Below, piece after piece: positions 7,384 through 17,404 of a stretch of 17,476 nt of DNA. This DNA is from Clostridia bacterium (GTDB lineage: Bacteria > Bacillota > Clostridia > Oscillospirales > CAG-272), in NCBI GenBank assembly GCA_900769475.1, contig CAAGGQ010000092.1, positions 1-17,476 of the forward strand, written 5' to 3'. The notes under the pieces are model-generated. The model did not search any database and was not told the origin of the DNA. It saw only the letters and a list, made by a program, of their open reading frames with translations. The first letter of the stretch is position 1; every line of letters starts with the position of its first letter. The position numbers and the translations under genes were made by a program.

Positions 7384-8241
7384 ATGTTACAGTACAACAT
7401 TCAGAAACTCAGAAATGCAATTGTTGATTTTTACAATATCACCCATCTTTTGGTCAGCCTTTATGACGATCAATTCAACGTGATCTACAACTACCCCCCC
7501 ACACTGGCCCCCTTTTGCAAGGAGGTCCGCAGCTCGAAAAAGCTCTTTGAAAAGTGCCTTGCCTGCGATCGCTACGGCCTGACCGCCTGCCGCGAGCGAC
7601 GGGAGCTGGTGATCTACCAATGCCACATGGGACTGACCGAGGCGGTAGCCCCCATTGTGGACGGTGGCGAGGTGATCGGCTATTTGATGCTGGGACAAAC
7701 CCGCACCGAGCATCACCATTCCCAGATCTTAGAATGCATTGCCAGTTTGCCCACCGCCGAGACCGTGAACCGTAAGACCCTCTACCAAACCCTGGAGGAG
7801 ATTCCTCCCATGACCCGGGAATCCCTTTCCTCCGCCGCGCGGATCATGGAGATGTGCGCCTGCTTCCTCTGCTCCCAAAACATTGTGCGCGCCCAACAAA
7901 ATCCCCTGTGGTACAAGGTGGAACAGTACGTGCGGGAGCATCTTTCCTCCCCTACCCTTTCCATGCACGAGATCTGCCAGCAGTTTTCGGTTTCCCGCAG
8001 TACCCTGTACACCATCTGCAAGGATTCCTTTGGCATGGGAATTTCGGATTACATCCGCGCCTGCCGCATTGAGCACGCCAAGAAGCTGCTGCAAAAAAAG
8101 AAGATGAGCATCTCCGAGATCAGCCAGCTCTGCGGCTTCAGCGCCCCCAATTACTTTACCAAAACCTTTAAACAGCACGTGGGCGTTCTGCCCAAGGAAT
8201 ACGTGCACCAGGCCTTTTCAAGTAACGCCTCCAAGGTCTGA
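7384..8241 (+). CDS. AraC-family transcriptional regulator with N-terminal PocR sensory domain
   Basis: A 285-residue regulator. Residues about 5-165 form a PocR-type ligand-sensing domain, recognisable from the Cys-rich segment C58-x2-C61...C69, the YQCHMGLTE motif at 78-86, and APIV..GEVIGYLMLGQ at 89-105. Residues about 175-278 are a two-helix-turn-helix AraC DNA-binding domain, with SMHEICQQFSVSRSTLYTIC in the first motif and SISEISQLCGFSAPNYFTKTFK in the second. The start is ATG at 7384, with GGGAGGAG 5 nt upstream. Divergent orientation from the sugar-binding operon and the phased repeats between them indicate that it controls that operon, most likely as a ligand-dependent activator. 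The PocR domain is known to bind small molecules, but the ligand here is not predictable; the cysteines could also bind metal. Confidence 0.9.
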   Translation: MLQYNIQKLRNAIVDFYNITHLLVSLYDDQFNVIYNYPPTLAPFCKEVRSSKKLFEKCLACDRYGLTACRERRELVIYQCHMGLTEAVAPIVDGGEVIGYLMLGQTRTEHHHSQILECIASLPTAETVNRKTLYQTLEEIPPMTRESLSSAARIMEMCACFLCSQNIVRAQQNPLWYKVEQYVREHLSSPTLSMHEICQQFSVSRSTLYTICKDSFGMGISDYIRACRIEHAKKLLQKKKMSISEISQLCGFSAPNYFTKTFKQHVGVLPKEYVHQAFSSNASKV

Positions 8242-8250
8242 TTCCCATAG

Positions 8251-8290
8251 AAAAACCGACGGCATACGCATTGCCGTCGGCTTTGTTTAT
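8251..8290. terminator. Bidirectional terminator between the regulator gene and uvrA
   Basis: A perfect 9-bp stem, CCGACGGCA (8256-8264) with TGCCGTCGG (8272-8280), encloses a 7-nt loop. A T-rich tract follows on the plus strand and five A precede the stem, giving a T run on the minus strand. The two genes converge here and their stop codons are only 45 bp apart, so the hairpin likely serves both. Confidence 0.88.
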
Positions 8291-11121
8291 TTGGAATATC
8301 TCTCCAGAGTCTTTTTCAGGTACTGACCCGTATAGGATCCCTCGACCCGGGCGACCTCCTCGGGAGTGCCCGTAGCAACGATGCGTCCGCCGCCGTCGCC
8401 TCCCTCGGGTCCCAGGTCAATGATGTGATCGGCGCACTTGATCACGTCCAGATTGTGCTCGATCACCAGCACCGAGTTTCCTCCGTCACACAACCGCTGG
8501 AGCACCTCCAGCAGCTTGGCAACGTCGGCCGTGTGCAGACCCGTGGTGGGCTCGTCCAGAATATACATGGTCCGTCCGGTGGAACGCTTGGCAAGCTCGG
8601 TGGCCAGCTTAATTCGCTGAGCCTCGCCTCCCGACAGGGTGGTGGAGGATTGTCCGATCTTTACGTACCCCAGACCTACGTCGTACAGCGTCTGCAGCTT
8701 GCGCTGGATGGTGGGGAGCGAATCAAAGAACTGCAATCCCTCCTCCACGGTCATATCCAACACCTCGTAAATATTCTTGCCCTTGTAATGCACGTCCAGG
8801 GTATCCCGATTGTAGCGCTTGCCCTTGCAAACGTCGCAGGTGACATACACGTCGGGCAGAAAGTGCATCTCAATGCATTTCACACCGTCGCCCTCGCAAG
8901 CCTCACAGCGTCCGCCGCGGACGTTGAAGGAAAAACGTCCCGCCTTATAGCCCTTGGCTTTGGCGTCCCGCGTTTGCGCGAAGAGCTCTCGAATATCCCC
9001 GAACAGTCCGGTGTAGGTGGCCGGATTGGAGCGAGGCGTGCGCCCGATGGGGCTTTGGTCGATGGCGATCACCTTATCCATATGCTCCAGTCCCTCCAAC
9101 GCCTGATGCTTGCCCGCGTAGGTGATGGCGCGATTGAGCTTTTCGGCCAACACGGGATGAATGATCCCATTGACAAGGGAGGATTTTCCCGAGCCCGACA
9201 CACCGGTGACGCAGACGAAGCACCCCAGAGGGATAGATACGTCGATCTTCTTCAGATTGTTCTGCTCGGCACCGAGAACGCGGAGGAACTGTCCATTGCC
9301 CTCCCGCCGCACCGCAGGGATCGGGATGCGCTTCCGTCCCGACAGATACGCGCCGGTAATGGAATCCTCGTTTTGCATCACCTGGGCGGGCGTTCCGGCG
9401 GCAACGATACGTCCGCCGTGGATCCCCGCGCCGGGACCGATATCCAGAATATAGTCGGCACTTTCCATGGTCTCCTCGTCGTGCTCCACCACGATCACCG
9501 TATTGCCCAGATCACGCAAGCGCTTGAGGGTGGCAATGAGCTTGGAGTTATCCCGCTGGTGCAGGCCAATGCTGGGCTCATCCAAAATATACAGCACGCC
9601 CACCAACGAGGAACCGATCTGGGTGGCCAGGCGAATCCGCTGGGCCTCTCCACCCGAAAGGGTACCCGCTTTGCGGGAGAGGGTGAGGTAATCCAGGCCC
9701 ACGCTGAGCAGGAAGCCCAGGCGAGAACGCACCTCCTTCAGGATCTCCCGGGCGATCTGCTCCTCGGTCTCGGTCAACTGCAATTGATTCACAAAATCCA
9801 AAGCCTTTTGCACCGAAAGAGAGCAAAGCTCGTGAATGTTCAAGCCTCCCACGGTAACCGACAAGGGTGCCGGTGCCAGACGCTGTCCGTGACAGGAGGG
9901 ACAGGGGGCATCCTCAACAAACTGCTCGTAGTAGTCGCCCCCCGCCATCTGCATACGGTTCTCGATCATCTTGATCAGTCCCTCGAATTTGACCTTTTGA
10001 TGGTGCTCCTCCTTGGCGAAATAACGGTGAATATCGTAGATCTCCTCTCCGGTGCCGTAAAGGATCGTGTCGATCTGCTCCTTAGTGAATTTCTCCAGGG
10101 GGGTATGCAGATCAAAGCCAAAGCGATGTCCTACCGCGGCAAAGAGGGGACCATTCCAGCTCTCCTCCTCCAGGGTCTTGAAGCCGTTGACGTTGATGCC
10201 TCCCTGGGAAAGTGCCAGCTTTTTGTTGGGCATCAAGCGCTCGGGGGCAATACGCTGAAGGTCACCGATGCCCGCGCAATGGGGGCAGGCGCCCGTGGGG
10301 TTGTTAAAGGAAAACATCCGCGGCTCCAGCTCGCCAAAGGAAATATTGTGCTCCTCGCAGGCGTAACTTTGGGAGAATTCCAGCTCCTCGGGCTCGCCCT
10401 CTCGAGGCACCGTAACGATGATCAGGTGTCCATCGGCGGCGTTCAACGCGTTCTCCACCGAGTCCGAGAGGCGGGATTCGATCCCCTCCCGCATCACCAA
10501 CCGGTCCACCACGATCTCAATGCTGTGCTTTTTGTTCTTATCCAGCGCGATCTCCTCGGAAAGATCGTACATATTTCCGTCCACGCGCACACGCACGTAG
10601 CCGCTCTTTTTGGCGTCGGCAAACACCTTCTCGTGCCGGCCCTTCTGAGAACGCACCACCGGCGCCAGCACCATAAAGCGCTCGCCCTCGGGCAGGGTCA
10701 GGATCCGATCCAGGATCTGATCGGTGGTCTGCTGACGGATCTCCTTACCGCATACGGGACAATGTGGGATTCCGATGCGGGCATAAAGCAGACGAAGATA
10801 ATCGTAGATCTCGGTCACGGTGCCCACGGTGGAACGGGGATTTTTGGAGGTGGTCTTTTGGTCGATGGAGATCGACGGAGAGAGTCCCTCGATGGAATCG
10901 ATGTCGGGCTTGTCCAGCTGTCCCAGGAACATGCGGGCGTAGGAGGACAGAGATTCCACGAAGCGGCGGTGTCCCTCGGCGTAGATGGTATCAAAGGCCA
11001 GAGAGGATTTTCCAGAGCCCGAAAGACCGGTCAGAATCACCAGTTGATCCCGGGGAATCTCGGTATCAATATTCTTTAAATTGTGTACACGTACACCGCG
11101 AAGTTTGATTTCATTTGGCAT
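8287..11121 (-). CDS. uvrA: UvrABC excinuclease subunit A
   Basis: A full-length 944-residue UvrA, the damage-sensing ATPase of nucleotide excision repair, which loads UvrB at lesions. It has two ABC modules: Walker A GLSGSGKSS at 32-40 and GVSGSGKSS at 640-648, signature LSGGEAQR at 488-495 and 829-836, and Walker B ILDEP segments after each signature. Zinc modules are visible: C121/C124 with C407/C410, C255/H258 with C279/C282, and C739/C742 with C762/C765. The second module has C-x2-H where E. coli has C-x2-C; His can still bind zinc. The ATG at 11121 has AGGAG 12 nt upstream, a rather long spacing. It is the second gene of an operon, 24 bp after uvrB, and its 3' end meets the convergent regulator gene at a hairpin terminator. 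Confidence 0.98.
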   Translation of the reverse strand: MPNEIKLRGVRVHNLKNIDTEIPRDQLVILTGLSGSGKSSLAFDTIYAEGHRRFVESLSSYARMFLGQLDKPDIDSIEGLSPSISIDQKTTSKNPRSTVGTVTEIYDYLRLLYARIGIPHCPVCGKEIRQQTTDQILDRILTLPEGERFMVLAPVVRSQKGRHEKVFADAKKSGYVRVRVDGNMYDLSEEIALDKNKKHSIEIVVDRLVMREGIESRLSDSVENALNAADGHLIIVTVPREGEPEELEFSQSYACEEHNISFGELEPRMFSFNNPTGACPHCAGIGDLQRIAPERLMPNKKLALSQGGINVNGFKTLEEESWNGPLFAAVGHRFGFDLHTPLEKFTKEQIDTILYGTGEEIYDIHRYFAKEEHHQKVKFEGLIKMIENRMQMAGGDYYEQFVEDAPCPSCHGQRLAPAPLSVTVGGLNIHELCSLSVQKALDFVNQLQLTETEEQIAREILKEVRSRLGFLLSVGLDYLTLSRKAGTLSGGEAQRIRLATQIGSSLVGVLYILDEPSIGLHQRDNSKLIATLKRLRDLGNTVIVVEHDEETMESADYILDIGPGAGIHGGRIVAAGTPAQVMQNEDSITGAYLSGRKRIPIPAVRREGNGQFLRVLGAEQNNLKKIDVSIPLGCFVCVTGVSGSGKSSLVNGIIHPVLAEKLNRAITYAGKHQALEGLEHMDKVIAIDQSPIGRTPRSNPATYTGLFGDIRELFAQTRDAKAKGYKAGRFSFNVRGGRCEACEGDGVKCIEMHFLPDVYVTCDVCKGKRYNRDTLDVHYKGKNIYEVLDMTVEEGLQFFDSLPTIQRKLQTLYDVGLGYVKIGQSSTTLSGGEAQRIKLATELAKRSTGRTMYILDEPTTGLHTADVAKLLEVLQRLCDGGNSVLVIEHNLDVIKCADHIIDLGPEGGDGGGRIVATGTPEEVARVEGSYTGQYLKKTLERYSK

Positions 11122-11145
11122 GTTGCGATGTTTCTCCTGCTATTT

Positions 11146-13179
<2,034 letters not shown>

Positions 13180-13207
13180 AGACTCTCTCCTTTCCGCATT
13201 TGGAACT

Positions 13208-13236
13208 ATTATATCACTTTTTTGCGTTTTTGTAAA
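13208..13236 (-). promoter_or_regulatory. Promoter of the uvrB-uvrA operon
   Basis: On the minus strand TTTACA (13236-13231) and TATAAT (13213-13208) are separated by 17 bp, and TGA directly before the -10 makes an extended -10. The ATG is 28 bp downstream of the -10. A weaker second pair, TTTACT (13354-13349) and TATACT (13331-13326), also with 17-bp spacing, could be a distal promoter for the same operon. Confidence 0.8.
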
Positions 13237-13300
13237 GATGTTTTCAAAATATTTTTCCGAAACAGAAACAATTCTTTCTCATCGCGGGGCATTGAGAACA

Positions 13301-13378
13301 TTCCTCAAAAAGTCACTGTTCAAATAGTATAACACAAAACGACGTTAAAGTAAATAATCCTTCCTCAAAATGTCAATG
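13301..13378. repeat. Imperfect 18-bp direct repeat with exact 60-bp spacing
   Basis: TTCCTCAAAAAGTCACTG at 13301-13318 and TTCCTCAAAATGTCAATG at 13361-13378 match at 16 of 18 positions and start exactly 60 bp apart. Both lie upstream of both divergent promoters. They may be binding sites for one regulator acting on uvrBA, lon or both; the regulator is not identifiable. Confidence 0.6.
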
Positions 13379-13431
13379 ATTTTATGGAAAAATAACTTTT
13401 TAAATCTTTTGAAACTTTTTTCGCAAATCTA

Positions 13432-13460
13432 TGGAAATCCTTCTCTGTTTATGCTATAAT
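13432..13460 (+). promoter_or_regulatory. Promoter of lon
   Basis: TATAAT at 13455-13460 is preceded by TGC, forming an extended -10. With 17-bp spacing the -35 would be TGGAAA (13432-13437), a 4 of 6 match, which an extended -10 can tolerate. An AT-rich near-palindrome centred between 13467 and 13468 covers the expected start site. Confidence 0.7.
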
Positions 13461-13512
13461 AAGATAATTATATTATTTTTACCAGCACACCCCCTATGGA
13501 AAGGATCCCAAC

Positions 13513-15972
13513 ATGCCCTCTTATATCGAAAAAGCCGAACAAATCAATCTCCCCGTGATCCCTCTGCGCGGAACCGTTGCGTTCCCCGCCATCACGGTCA
13601 ATTTTGAAATCAACGACGAGGCTTCGGTGGCCGCCGCACGTATTGCCGGCTCCGGAAGCTCCCTCATCTTCTTAACCACCTATTCCGAGCATCCCTCCAA
13701 GCGCAAAAAGAACAGCGGGGATTTCCCCTTCTACACCGTAGGCACCGTGGCCAAGATCAAGCAGCTCTTGCGCACCCCCGAGGGACAGACCCGCATCATT
13801 GCCGAGGGGCTTGCTCGGGCAACCGTGGTCAAATACAGCCACAACGAGGCCTACGTGGAGGCCGACCTGATTTGCAAAACCATCTTCCTGCCCGGCAACG
13901 GCGGCGTGCGGGGCGAGGCCTATGTGCACGAAATGATGCAGGCCATTGAAAGCAACGCCCGCTATCTCCCCACCAGCTCGGAGGAGCTGATCCAATCGGC
14001 GCGCTTCTACGAGGATCCCGGAATGCTGGCCGACTTTATTGCTGCCAATATTCTGGTGCGTCTGCAGGATAAGCAGGCCGTGCTGGAGTGCTTTGACCCC
14101 CTGCGCCGCTGTGAGATTCTTTTGGAGATCCTCCAGGAGGAATCCATGGTTCTTCAAACCGAGGCCAAGATCCGCCAAAAGGTCAACCAGCGCATGAATC
14201 AGAACCAACGGGACTACTACCTGCGAGAGCAGATGAAGGTGATCCAGGAGGAGCTGGGCGACGGCAACGACGTGGAAGAATTCGCCGCCCGGATTAAGGC
14301 CGCCCACCTTCCCGAAGAAGTAGAAGCCAAGCTACGCAAGGAAAACGACCGTCTTGCCAAGGCTCCCTTTGGCTCTGCCGAGGCTACGGTGATCGCCAAC
14401 TATTTGGACACCTGTCTGGACATTCCCTGGAAGAAGACCACCAAGGATCGCATGAATTTCAACACGGTGCAACGGGTGCTGGACGCCGATCACAACGGAT
14501 TGGAAAAGGTAAAGGAGCGCATCGTGGAGTACATTGCCGCCAAGCAGCTGAATCCCGAGCTTCGCAACCAAATCCTCTGCCTGGTAGGTCCTCCCGGTGT
14601 GGGAAAGACCTCCATTGCCGCTTCCATTGCCCGAGCCATGAACCGCAAATACGTGCGCATCTCTCTGGGCGGCGTGCGGGATGAGGCCGACATTCGCGGC
14701 CACCGCAAGACCTACATCGGTGCCATGCCCGGACGCATCATCACCGCCGTGACCCAAGCCGGTGTTCGCAATCCTCTGATCCTTTTGGACGAAATCGACA
14801 AGCTGACCCACGATACCCACGGGGATCCCACCTCGGCCCTTTTGGAGGTGCTGGACGGTGAGCAGAACAAGACCTTCCGCGATCACTTCGTGGAGCTTCC
14901 CTACGATCTTTCGGATTGTATGTTCATTGCCACGGCCAACAATCTTTCCTCGATCCCCCGCCCTCTGATCGACCGTATGGAGATCATTGAGCTGAGCATT
15001 TACACCAAGCGGGAGAAGCAGGCCATTGCCAAAGACCATCTGCTGCCCAAGCAGCTGAAGCGTCACGGATTGACGGCCAAAGCCCTGAAGATCACCGATG
15101 CCGCTCTGCTGGAGCTCATCGACTACTACACACGTGAGGCCGGCGTCCGCAATCTGGAGCGTCAGATTGCTACCCTGTGCCGCAAGGCAGGCAGAAAACT
15201 GCTGGCCGAGGAAAGCAAGCGGGTGGTCATTGACCAAAAGGATATCTGCCAATATCTGGGTGCTCGCAAGCTTCTGCCCGAGCTGATCGACGCCGAGGAC
15301 GAGGTGGGCGTGGTCAACGGTCTGGCCTACACCGAGCTGGGCGGCAGTCTGCTCAAGGTGGAGGTAGCCGTGCTGGAGGGCACCGGAAAAATTGAAACCA
15401 CCGGCTCTCTGGGCGACGTTATGAAGGAATCGGCGCGGATTGCCGTGAGCTACGTGCGCTCCATTGCCGCCGCCTATCACATCCCCACCGATTTTTACAA
15501 AACCAAGGATATTCACATTCACTTCCCCGAGGGCGCCGTTCCCAAGGACGGCCCCTCTGCCGGCGTGACCATGATCACCGCGCTGGTCAGCGCCCTCACC
15601 GGACGTCCCGTACGCCACAACGTGGCCATGACGGGAGAGGTCAGCCTGCGGGGCAACGTGCTTGCCATTGGCGGACTGAAGGAAAAGACCATGGCGGCCT
15701 ACAGCGCCGGTGCCAAAACGGTGTTGATCCCCGCAGACAATCTGCGGGATATGGAGGAACTGGATCCCTTGGCTAAGGAGAACCTCACCTTTGTTCCCTG
15801 CAAGAAGATCCCCGACGTTCTGGAGCGTGCCCTGCTTCCCCTGCCTCTGGGAGGCCTTTCCAAGGAATCGGAGGCCTACCACGAAGATCCGGCATTCGTT
15901 CCCCGTCAGCATCCCACCTCCCCCACGGGTCAGCTACATCTTGCTACCGAAACCACCAAAAAGGAGCCCTAA
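13513..15972 (+). CDS. lon: ATP-dependent protease Lon (LonA type)
   Basis: A full-length 819-residue LonA, a cytosolic hexameric protease that degrades misfolded and regulatory proteins. Domains in order: N-terminal substrate-binding domain (about 10-205, with NLPVIPLRG), a helical region with QRDYYLREQMKVIQEELG at 232-249, the AAA+ module with Walker A GPPGVGKT at 359-366 and Walker B LILLDEID at 422-429, and the protease domain with catalytic S682 in PKDGPSAG and K725 in GGLKEK. The last 40 or so residues form a low-complexity tail that is poorly conserved. AAAGG lies 8 nt before the ATG. It is divergent from uvrB and leads a gene cluster with engB, as lonA does with ysxC in Bacillus. No CtsR or HrcA site is visible, so any heat control uses another mechanism. 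Confidence 0.98.
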   Translation: MPSYIEKAEQINLPVIPLRGTVAFPAITVNFEINDEASVAAARIAGSGSSLIFLTTYSEHPSKRKKNSGDFPFYTVGTVAKIKQLLRTPEGQTRIIAEGLARATVVKYSHNEAYVEADLICKTIFLPGNGGVRGEAYVHEMMQAIESNARYLPTSSEELIQSARFYEDPGMLADFIAANILVRLQDKQAVLECFDPLRRCEILLEILQEESMVLQTEAKIRQKVNQRMNQNQRDYYLREQMKVIQEELGDGNDVEEFAARIKAAHLPEEVEAKLRKENDRLAKAPFGSAEATVIANYLDTCLDIPWKKTTKDRMNFNTVQRVLDADHNGLEKVKERIVEYIAAKQLNPELRNQILCLVGPPGVGKTSIAASIARAMNRKYVRISLGGVRDEADIRGHRKTYIGAMPGRIITAVTQAGVRNPLILLDEIDKLTHDTHGDPTSALLEVLDGEQNKTFRDHFVELPYDLSDCMFIATANNLSSIPRPLIDRMEIIELSIYTKREKQAIAKDHLLPKQLKRHGLTAKALKITDAALLELIDYYTREAGVRNLERQIATLCRKAGRKLLAEESKRVVIDQKDICQYLGARKLLPELIDAEDEVGVVNGLAYTELGGSLLKVEVAVLEGTGKIETTGSLGDVMKESARIAVSYVRSIAAAYHIPTDFYKTKDIHIHFPEGAVPKDGPSAGVTMITALVSALTGRPVRHNVAMTGEVSLRGNVLAIGGLKEKTMAAYSAGAKTVLIPADNLRDMEELDPLAKENLTFVPCKKIPDVLERALLPLPLGGLSKESEAYHEDPAFVPRQHPTSPTGQLHLATETTKKEP

Positions 15973-15974
15973 GC

Positions 15975-16583
15975 ATGGCACTGAATTTGAACAATACCAA
16001 TCTGCGCATCAGCGCGGGCCTTCCCAAGCAGTTCCCCACCGACCCCATGGTGCAGATCGCCTTTTCGGGGCGCTCTAACGTGGGAAAAAGCTCGTTGATC
16101 AACTCGCTCCTGGCACGCAAGTCCCTGGCGCGGGTCAGCTCGGCCCCCGGAAAGACCATCACCGTCAATTTCTATGACGTGGATAAGAAGCTCTTTCTGG
16201 TCGACCTTCCCGGCTATGGCTTTGCCAAGCGGAATCCTGCCGATAAAGCCCAATGGTCGGCCCTCACCGACGGATATTTTACCCAAAACCCCAACCGGGA
16301 TCTGCTCAAGCTGGTGATCCAACTGGTGGACAGCCGCATTGGCCCCACCGCCGATGACGAAATGATGCTCCGCTTCCTGAACGAAAGCGACATTCCCTAT
16401 CTGGTGGTGGCAACCAAGTGCGATAAGCTCAACGCCACCGAGCGTAAAAAATCCGAGGAGCTGCTGCGCAACCATCCCGAGATTCCCACCGACACCCCCA
16501 TTCTCTTCTATTCCGCGCTCAAGAGCGTAGGACGGCAGGAGCTTTGGAATCGCATTGCCGAATATACGCAGATCAAACTGTAA
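15975..16583 (+). CDS. engB: Ribosome biogenesis GTPase EngB/YsxC (YihA family)
   Basis: A 202-residue small GTPase required for assembly of the large ribosomal subunit in Bacillota. The G motifs are complete: G1 GRSNVGKSS at 32-40, the G2 threonine region APGKTITVNF at 57-66, G3 DLPGYG at 77-82, G4 TKCD at 147-150, and G5 SALK at 180-183. Length is normal for the family. It starts 2 bp after the lon stop codon, and its AAGGAG lies within the last codons of lon, so the two are co-transcribed and probably translationally coupled. Confidence 0.97.
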   Translation: MALNLNNTNLRISAGLPKQFPTDPMVQIAFSGRSNVGKSSLINSLLARKSLARVSSAPGKTITVNFYDVDKKLFLVDLPGYGFAKRNPADKAQWSALTDGYFTQNPNRDLLKLVIQLVDSRIGPTADDEMMLRFLNESDIPYLVVATKCDKLNATERKKSEELLRNHPEIPTDTPILFYSALKSVGRQELWNRIAEYTQIKL

Positions 16584-16637
16584 TCACCGACCCCCGGGTT
16601 CGATCTTCCCATTTTTTCCGGAAAGCGAGAACGAAAT

Positions 16638-17381
16638 ATGTTATTTTCCATATTGGAGAGCGGAGATCTTCGCAGTGCAGTGATCTCCCTTCTGCTGATC
16701 CTCCCCATGATGGCTCTGGCCCTCTCGGCCCACGAGGCCGCCCACGGCTGGATGGCCTACAAATGCGGCGATCCCACCGCCTATCTGATGGGACGCCTGA
16801 CTTTGAATCCCTTAAAGCACTTGGATCCCATCGGCTTTTTGTTCCTGATGGTCTTTGGTTACGGCTGGGCAAAGCCGGTATCCATCAATGCCCGCAACTT
16901 CCGCAATCCCCGCCGCGGTATGGCGATCACCGCCGCCGCGGGTCCCGGCGCCAATCTGCTGCTTGGATTGCTTTGCGCGGTGCTGGGAGGATTCTTCTAC
17001 GCCCTTTACTATTGCAGAGTGGTCACCACGATCTCTGCCGCGTCGATCGCGGATCCCGGCTTTCTCACCAACTGCATGTATTGGCTGTACACCATGTTTA
17101 TCAACGGTGCCATGATCAACTTCCTGTTCATGGTCTTTAATCTCATCCCGGTCCCCCCCTTTGACGGCTCCCGCATCGCCCTGCTCGTGTTGCCCAACAA
17201 GCTGTATTTTGGCATTATGAGATACGAGCGGCAGATCATGCTGGGCATGCTGATCACCCTCCTGGTGCTCTCCCGCTTTGGGATCTCTCCCTTCGGGTGG
17301 ATCGCCAATAAGCTGACCCTTATCATTTTGGAGCCCGTTTCCAATCTGTTCTTCAAGCTCCTGCTCCCCGCATTTACTTGA
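16638..17381 (+). CDS. Site-2 protease family (M50) zinc metalloprotease
   Basis: A 247-residue membrane protein with the intramembrane protease signature: HEAAH at 32-36 (zinc ligands H32 and H36, catalytic E33) inside the first hydrophobic segment, and NLIPVPPFDGSR at 168-179, where D176 is the third ligand. Several other hydrophobic segments are visible, at about 65-75, 100-125, 145-170 and 200-218. It belongs to the compact rhomboid-sized M50 group with no PDZ or CBS domain, often found beside scpA in Bacillota. Its substrate is unknown. It starts 54 bp after engB. The ribosome binding site is weak (a purine-rich GAAAGCGAG without a clean AGGAG), suggesting lower translation than its neighbours. 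No promoter or terminator was found in the gap, so it is likely part of the lon transcript. Confidence 0.92.
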   Translation: MLFSILESGDLRSAVISLLLILPMMALALSAHEAAHGWMAYKCGDPTAYLMGRLTLNPLKHLDPIGFLFLMVFGYGWAKPVSINARNFRNPRRGMAITAAAGPGANLLLGLLCAVLGGFFYALYYCRVVTTISAASIADPGFLTNCMYWLYTMFINGAMINFLFMVFNLIPVPPFDGSRIALLVLPNKLYFGIMRYERQIMLGMLITLLVLSRFGISPFGWIANKLTLIILEPVSNLFFKLLLPAFT

Positions 17382-17404
17382 CCGAAAGGATCCGTTTCTC
17401 ACCT

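Larger units (their letters stand above)
13180..13512. other. AT-rich divergent intergenic region between uvrB and lon
   Basis: This 333-bp stretch contains no convincing gene. It holds the uvrBA promoter near its left end, the lon promoter near its right end, and a pair of direct repeats in the middle. I looked for a GAAC-N4-GTTC SOS box, a CIRCE element (TTAGCACTC inverted repeat) and CtsR heptads (GGTCAAA) and found none. Confidence 0.7.

Noticed and set aside
8425..11079. An 884-codon open frame on the plus strand, antisense to uvrA
   Set aside because: The minus-strand frame encodes UvrA with every expected motif. The antisense product has no recognisable domain and is His/Gly/Leu-rich in the way typical of shadows of GC-biased codon usage.
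13180..13512. Possible SOS box at GAGAACATTCCTC (13294-13306) upstream of uvrB
   Set aside because: The Firmicute LexA box needs GAAC-N4-GTTC. Only the left half is present; the nearest GTTC is 18 bp away from the GAAC.
14332..15912. A 526-codon open frame on the minus strand, antisense to lon
   Set aside because: Lon is complete and motif-perfect on the plus strand. Similar antisense shadows cover the binding protein gene (5582-7072) and the cupin gene (4462-5712).
16584..16637. GGTTCGATC resembling a tRNA T-loop in the engB-M50 gap
   Set aside because: No acceptor, D or anticodon arm can be formed in the surrounding 54 bp, which is too short for a tRNA. The near-palindrome CGACCCCCGGGTTCG also lacks a following T run that would make it a terminator.
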